Shown here piece by piece: positions 60,988 to 64,000 of a stretch of DNA of 64,000 nucleotides (positions are counted from its first letter, which is position 1; each line of letters begins with the position of its first letter). This DNA comes from Tenacibaculum adriaticum. GTDB taxonomy: Bacteria > Bacteroidota > Bacteroidia > Flavobacteriales > Flavobacteriaceae. The translations under genes and the position numbers were made by a program. The DNA lies in assembly GCF_008124875.1 (NCBI RefSeq), contig NZ_VNIA01000003.1, positions 425,474-489,473 of the forward strand. Direction: 5' to 3'. The notes under the pieces were generated by a model. That model was not told where the DNA came from, made no database searches, and saw only the letters and a program-made list of their open reading frames with translations.

Positions 60988-63900
60988 CTATTTTCTGAGT
61001 AAAGAGAAATGGCCTTTTCTATTTCTGGTAATACCATTTCTATCGGTTATTTGGATGTTAAACCAATAATCGCTAGAAGGTAGGGCTTTACTTTTGTAAA
61101 GTCCGTTCCATCCTTCCCCATCCAAAGGTATTTCGGCAACTACTTTACCAAAACGGTTAAAAATATGGATTTTACTTTGTGGGTAAAATGTTGAATTAGC
61201 ACCTTTAATTGTCCAAGTATCATTATAGCCGTCGTTGTTGGGGGTAAAGAACTTAGGGAATTCAATAATAGAGATGTCTATTTGAGCAACCCCACAGTCG
61301 TTTTTGTCGCGGACAAGAATTGTATAAACGCCACCTTCTAAGCCTTCGAAATTTGGTTCATCTTGGTAATTTCTAACAATAAAACCTTCTTCATTTAATA
61401 AAGCAAATTCATAGTTGCCAATGCCTAAATTATTGTCTTGATTGTTGATCGTGATAGTATTATTTTCAGAATCGTCTACTATGCTAATATCCTCTTCAAT
61501 AATGGTTGCGATAATAGATTCTTCTACTATAATAGTTCTTGTACGAGTACACAAAGTGGTTGTATTTGTTGCGGTAACATGATAGTTTCCTCCTTGACTT
61601 ACAATTAATTCAGATGTATTGCTTACCACTGTAGGATTAGTATCTTTTGTCCATTGGTAAGTATATACGCCATCTGGATTTTCAACTTCGAGAGTTATAG
61701 GGTCTAAATTTAAACATAGAATTTGAGGAGATGTTACTTGAAAACCAGGTAATGGGTTAATGATGATATCAAAGTACGTATCGTCATTTATACATCCTGT
61801 ATCCTTGTTTTCTACACGAACAAAAATTCGTTGAGGGTTATTGATGTTTGTATAAGCCATTTTTTCAGTATCAGAAATAATATCAGTATTATTGATAGCT
61901 CCGTTTTGCGTAGTATGATAGGTGATGGTAAAATCATCATGTTGAGCAGCGGGATAATTGGTTAAAATATCAGGTTCTTGAATGGTAAGATCAATAGTTT
62001 GGATGATTCCATTAGTATCATCACTATCATCATCATTATCACAAGCAGATAAATTAGAGATATCAGTAACTAAGATATTAGGTTCTGGGTGAATTCTAAT
62101 TAATAAGCTATTTAATCCGTATCTACATCCTGTAGTAGTATTTAACAGGCTAATCCATAAAGTTTCTTCTCCTAGGTTGTTTATAATTGTTGTTGTTGCA
62201 GGATTGTTGTCGTAACTAGTTTTATTAACAGCATTTACACCATCTAATGCGTCTTGTTGAGTTCTATGATAGCTTACTTCGAATTGAGCAGGATCTCTAC
62301 TGTCTAAAATTTCGGCATCTTTCACACTTAAATCAATTTGTTGTTCGAGTCCGTTACGAGTATCATTATCTACCGCACCAGTATCGCAAACTTCTAAAGG
62401 CTCAATAGTATTGTTTATTATAGGTAATGGATTTATGACAACATTGAAAGATAAATGATCATTAAAACATGAAGTTGTGTTATTTTCAACGCGAACATAA
62501 ATGGTTTGTGTACTTACATCTCCAGTGGTAAAACCAGATTGTGCAGTGTTTCTAAAATTAGTGTCGTTGGTAATTGGATTTGTACCTGCGTTAGCACCAG
62601 CAGCAGATGTGTAAAAAGTAACGGAATAGTCTGCTGGATTTTGAGTTCCCAAAATAGTTGGATTTTGAGTTGTTAAATCGATATTTAGATTCTCTCCATC
62701 CGTAAAACTGCCACTATCAAAATCATCACATAAAGTTATATCAGTAACCGTATTGGCTTCGGGTACTGTTTGTGTTAAAATATATAATTGTCCGATACCA
62801 GAACAATCGTTATTAATAGTATTAATAATTTTAATGTAAATAGGTTGTTGGGTAGTTGCAGGAACGTTCGTATTTCTATAGTTAACTAAATCTGTTATTT
62901 GATTGGTTACTGCATCTCTATCGGCCAATGTTTCAAAGAATAAAACATCTAAGTTAGGGCGAACCGCAATAGGAAACAATGCTTTTACTTCATCTTCAGC
63001 GTCACTAACATCAAAATTAGCAATGCCGTCGGTATCGTTATTATTAGCTGTGTCATTACCATCAGCATCAAGGAAATCATCACAGGTTTCAAACAATCGA
63101 TCATAAGCAACATCTCCTGCAAAGGAAATAATAATATCTAATTGAGAAATACGGTAGCATCCTTTAGAAGAAATGGTTCTTACCCAAACAGAATCACCAT
63201 CAGCGGCAGGATGGGAAATGGTATTGGTAATTTCATTAGTATCAGCAGTAGCATCTGCTAGAGTAGGGTAGTATTGAAATGTTTCGTTAGCATTATTTGC
63301 AGAGATATTGATTTCAGCTTGAGTTAAGTTAATATTTGTGTTAAGATCCGCATCGGTATCACATTGTGTTAACTGTGCAGGATTGTTAGAGATAATAGGT
63401 AGTGGGTTAACAATTAGGTTAAAGGGTTCAAAATTGGTTCCGTTTTCAGAAACAGCATTACAATCAACATTATCAACATTTTCAACACGAATGTAAATGG
63501 TTTGTTGATTTGCAATTGCGTTACGATAAGGGTTGTTTTTATCAATTACATCGGTAAGAGCATCTGTTTGTGCACCAGCCAGTGTGGTGTGATAGGATAC
63601 GGAATATTGCGTAGGCGATAAGTTTCCTAAAATTTCATTGTCTTTACTTGATAAAATAAAGTTATTAAAAAAACCATCTGTATCTCCTCCACTAACAGTG
63701 TCATCACATTCAGGGTAATCTAATGGTTGAGAAGGTTCAGGAAACCCTGTTATAGAAAGTTTAAATTGAGTAGTGTCGAAACAAGCATTTGGTGCATCAA
63801 TATTATGAATACGAACAAAAATGTCTTGTGAACTAAAGGCTGTTGGATTGGTATATGGATTTGATAAAGCGTTTGCGGTAGTATTATTATCAGCATCCGC

Positions 63901-64000
63901 TTGCGTTAAGAAATATACCACTTCAAACTGAGTAGGATCTTGAGTTCCTAATACTTGTGGGGTAACATCGGCTTGTAGATCGAAACTGTTGAAACCGTCT
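60988..64000 (-). CDS. Large repeat-rich T9SS type B secreted protein (5' end outside window)
   Basis: More than 1,000 residues are visible, and the frame stays open to the right edge (the GTG at 63921 is internal). It consists of six or more units of about 130-150 residues, each with a CD-rich acidic start (for example LCDDFDSGSFTDGENLNIDL), then a Y-x-V-x-Y-H/Y-T segment and an I-Y-I/V-R-V-E-N strand, ending in NPLP. A PKD/Ig-like part follows, and the C terminus (FFTPNNDGYNDTWTI, FNRFGKVVAEI, RKGHFSLLRK) is the type B (CHU_C) sorting domain of type IX secretion. Likely a cell-surface or secreted adhesin. Confidence 0.93.
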   Translation of the reverse strand, partial: DGFNSFDLQADVTPQVLGTQDPTQFEVVYFLTQADADNNTTANALSNPYTNPTAFSSQDIFVRIHNIDAPNACFDTTQFKLSITGFPEPSQPLDYPECDDTVSGGDTDGFFNNFILSSKDNEILGNLSPTQYSVSYHTTLAGAQTDALTDVIDKNNPYRNAIANQQTIYIRVENVDNVDCNAVSENGTNFEPFNLIVNPLPIISNNPAQLTQCDTDADLNTNINLTQAEINISANNANETFQYYPTLADATADTNEITNTISHPAADGDSVWVRTISSKGCYRISQLDIIISFAGDVAYDRLFETCDDFLDADGNDTANNNDTDGIANFDVSDAEDEVKALFPIAVRPNLDVLFFETLADRDAVTNQITDLVNYRNTNVPATTQQPIYIKIINTINNDCSGIGQLYILTQTVPEANTVTDITLCDDFDSGSFTDGENLNIDLTTQNPTILGTQNPADYSVTFYTSAAGANAGTNPITNDTNFRNTAQSGFTTGDVSTQTIYVRVENNTTSCFNDHLSFNVVINPLPIINNTIEPLEVCDTGAVDNDTRNGLEQQIDLSVKDAEILDSRDPAQFEVSYHRTQQDALDGVNAVNKTSYDNNPATTTIINNLGEETLWISLLNTTTGCRYGLNSLLIRIHPEPNILVTDISNLSACDNDDDSDDTNGIIQTIDLTIQEPDILTNYPAAQHDDFTITYHTTQNGAINNTDIISDTEKMAYTNINNPQRIFVRVENKDTGCINDDTYFDIIINPLPGFQVTSPQILCLNLDPITLEVENPDGVYTYQWTKDTNPTVVSNTSELIVSQGGNYHVTATNTTTLCTRTRTIIVEESIIATIIEEDISIVDDSENNTITINNQDNNLGIGNYEFALLNEEGFIVRNYQDEPNFEGLEGGVYTILVRDKNDCGVAQIDISIIEFPKFFTPNNDGYNDTWTIKGANSTFYPQSKIHIFNRFGKVVAEIPLDGEGWNGLYKSKALPSSDYWFNIQITDRNGITRNRKGHFSLLRK

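Noticed and set aside
63919..63921. GTG start for the T9SS gene
   Set aside because: The frame continues to the right edge with sequence of the same repeat type; the GTG encodes an internal Val.

Overview
The window is an AT-rich, densely coded chromosomal segment of a marine-type Flavobacteriaceae (Bacteroidota), probably near Tenacibaculum or Polaribacter. The evidence is a GldI-type gliding-motility isomerase, a type IX secretion type B (CHU_C/gliding-motility) C-terminal domain, a DUF5916 outer-membrane protein, a Bacteroidota-only 50-residue protein behind rpmB-rpmG, promoters of the TAnnTTTG type, and menaquinone genes. The genus is inference; no rRNA or tRNA gene was seen.

Layout. 1-9.4 kb: menD (cut by the left edge), a CvfB-like RNA-binding protein, a secreted esterase-like protein, menB, an FAH-family enzyme with cinA, the rpmB-rpmG-DUF4295-ftsY block, a lone zinc-ribbon gene and a serine hydrolase lipoprotein. 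9.4-25 kb: rimO, a Dph6-like ATP pyrophosphatase, an S10 peptidase, TIGR02757, a LolD-like ATPase, a DUF5916 protein, sucC, ndk, then an operon of a DHH phosphoesterase, three peptidyl-prolyl isomerases (GldI, an FkpA-like protein and a cyclophilin-FKBP fusion) and a PAP2 phosphatase, and a GT39 glycosyltransferase. 25.2-30.2 kb is an accessory island: a TPR protein, a small lipoprotein, and a two-gene Hachiman-like anti-phage module (HamB-like helicase, HamA/DUF1837 nuclease). 30.3-45.8 kb returns to core genes: an M28 peptidase, an iron-type ABC permease and ATPase, rdgB, rlmH, nadC, a pentapeptide protein, YihY, hisS, folE, a cold-shock protein, YwbE, a lytic transglycosylase, an alpha/beta hydrolase, a DUF6438 lipoprotein, mtaB, a monooxygenase and an oligopeptide-binding lipoprotein. 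45.8-64 kb: a lone hypothetical gene, a geranylgeranyl-reductase-like flavoprotein, a large PLP enzyme, an EEP nuclease, two tandem rhomboids, mutL, ribH, a TPR protein, recF with a DUF721 (DciA-like) gene, an MTA/SAH nucleosidase, uvrB, and a repeat-rich T9SS substrate cut by the right edge.

The strongest unexplained signal lies around the accessory genes. The Hachiman-like pair is bounded by exact 10-bp inverted copies of GTTAGGCAAC. A roughly 190-bp imperfect palindrome separates it from the next accessory pair, and related ACAAC/GTTGT-type arms flank the lone zinc-ribbon gene at 7.7 kb and, more weakly, the hypothetical gene at 46 kb. This looks like gene-cassette boundaries (attC-like or another palindromic exchange site) with no integrase in view. 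Separately, several families of small palindromic repeats sit between core genes; one is nested inside another, and one forms part of a reading frame.

Other points worth a look are a MutL whose endonuclease motifs are degenerate, a dual-family immunophilin, and a PLP enzyme with what looks like a partial duplicate of its own fold at the N terminus.
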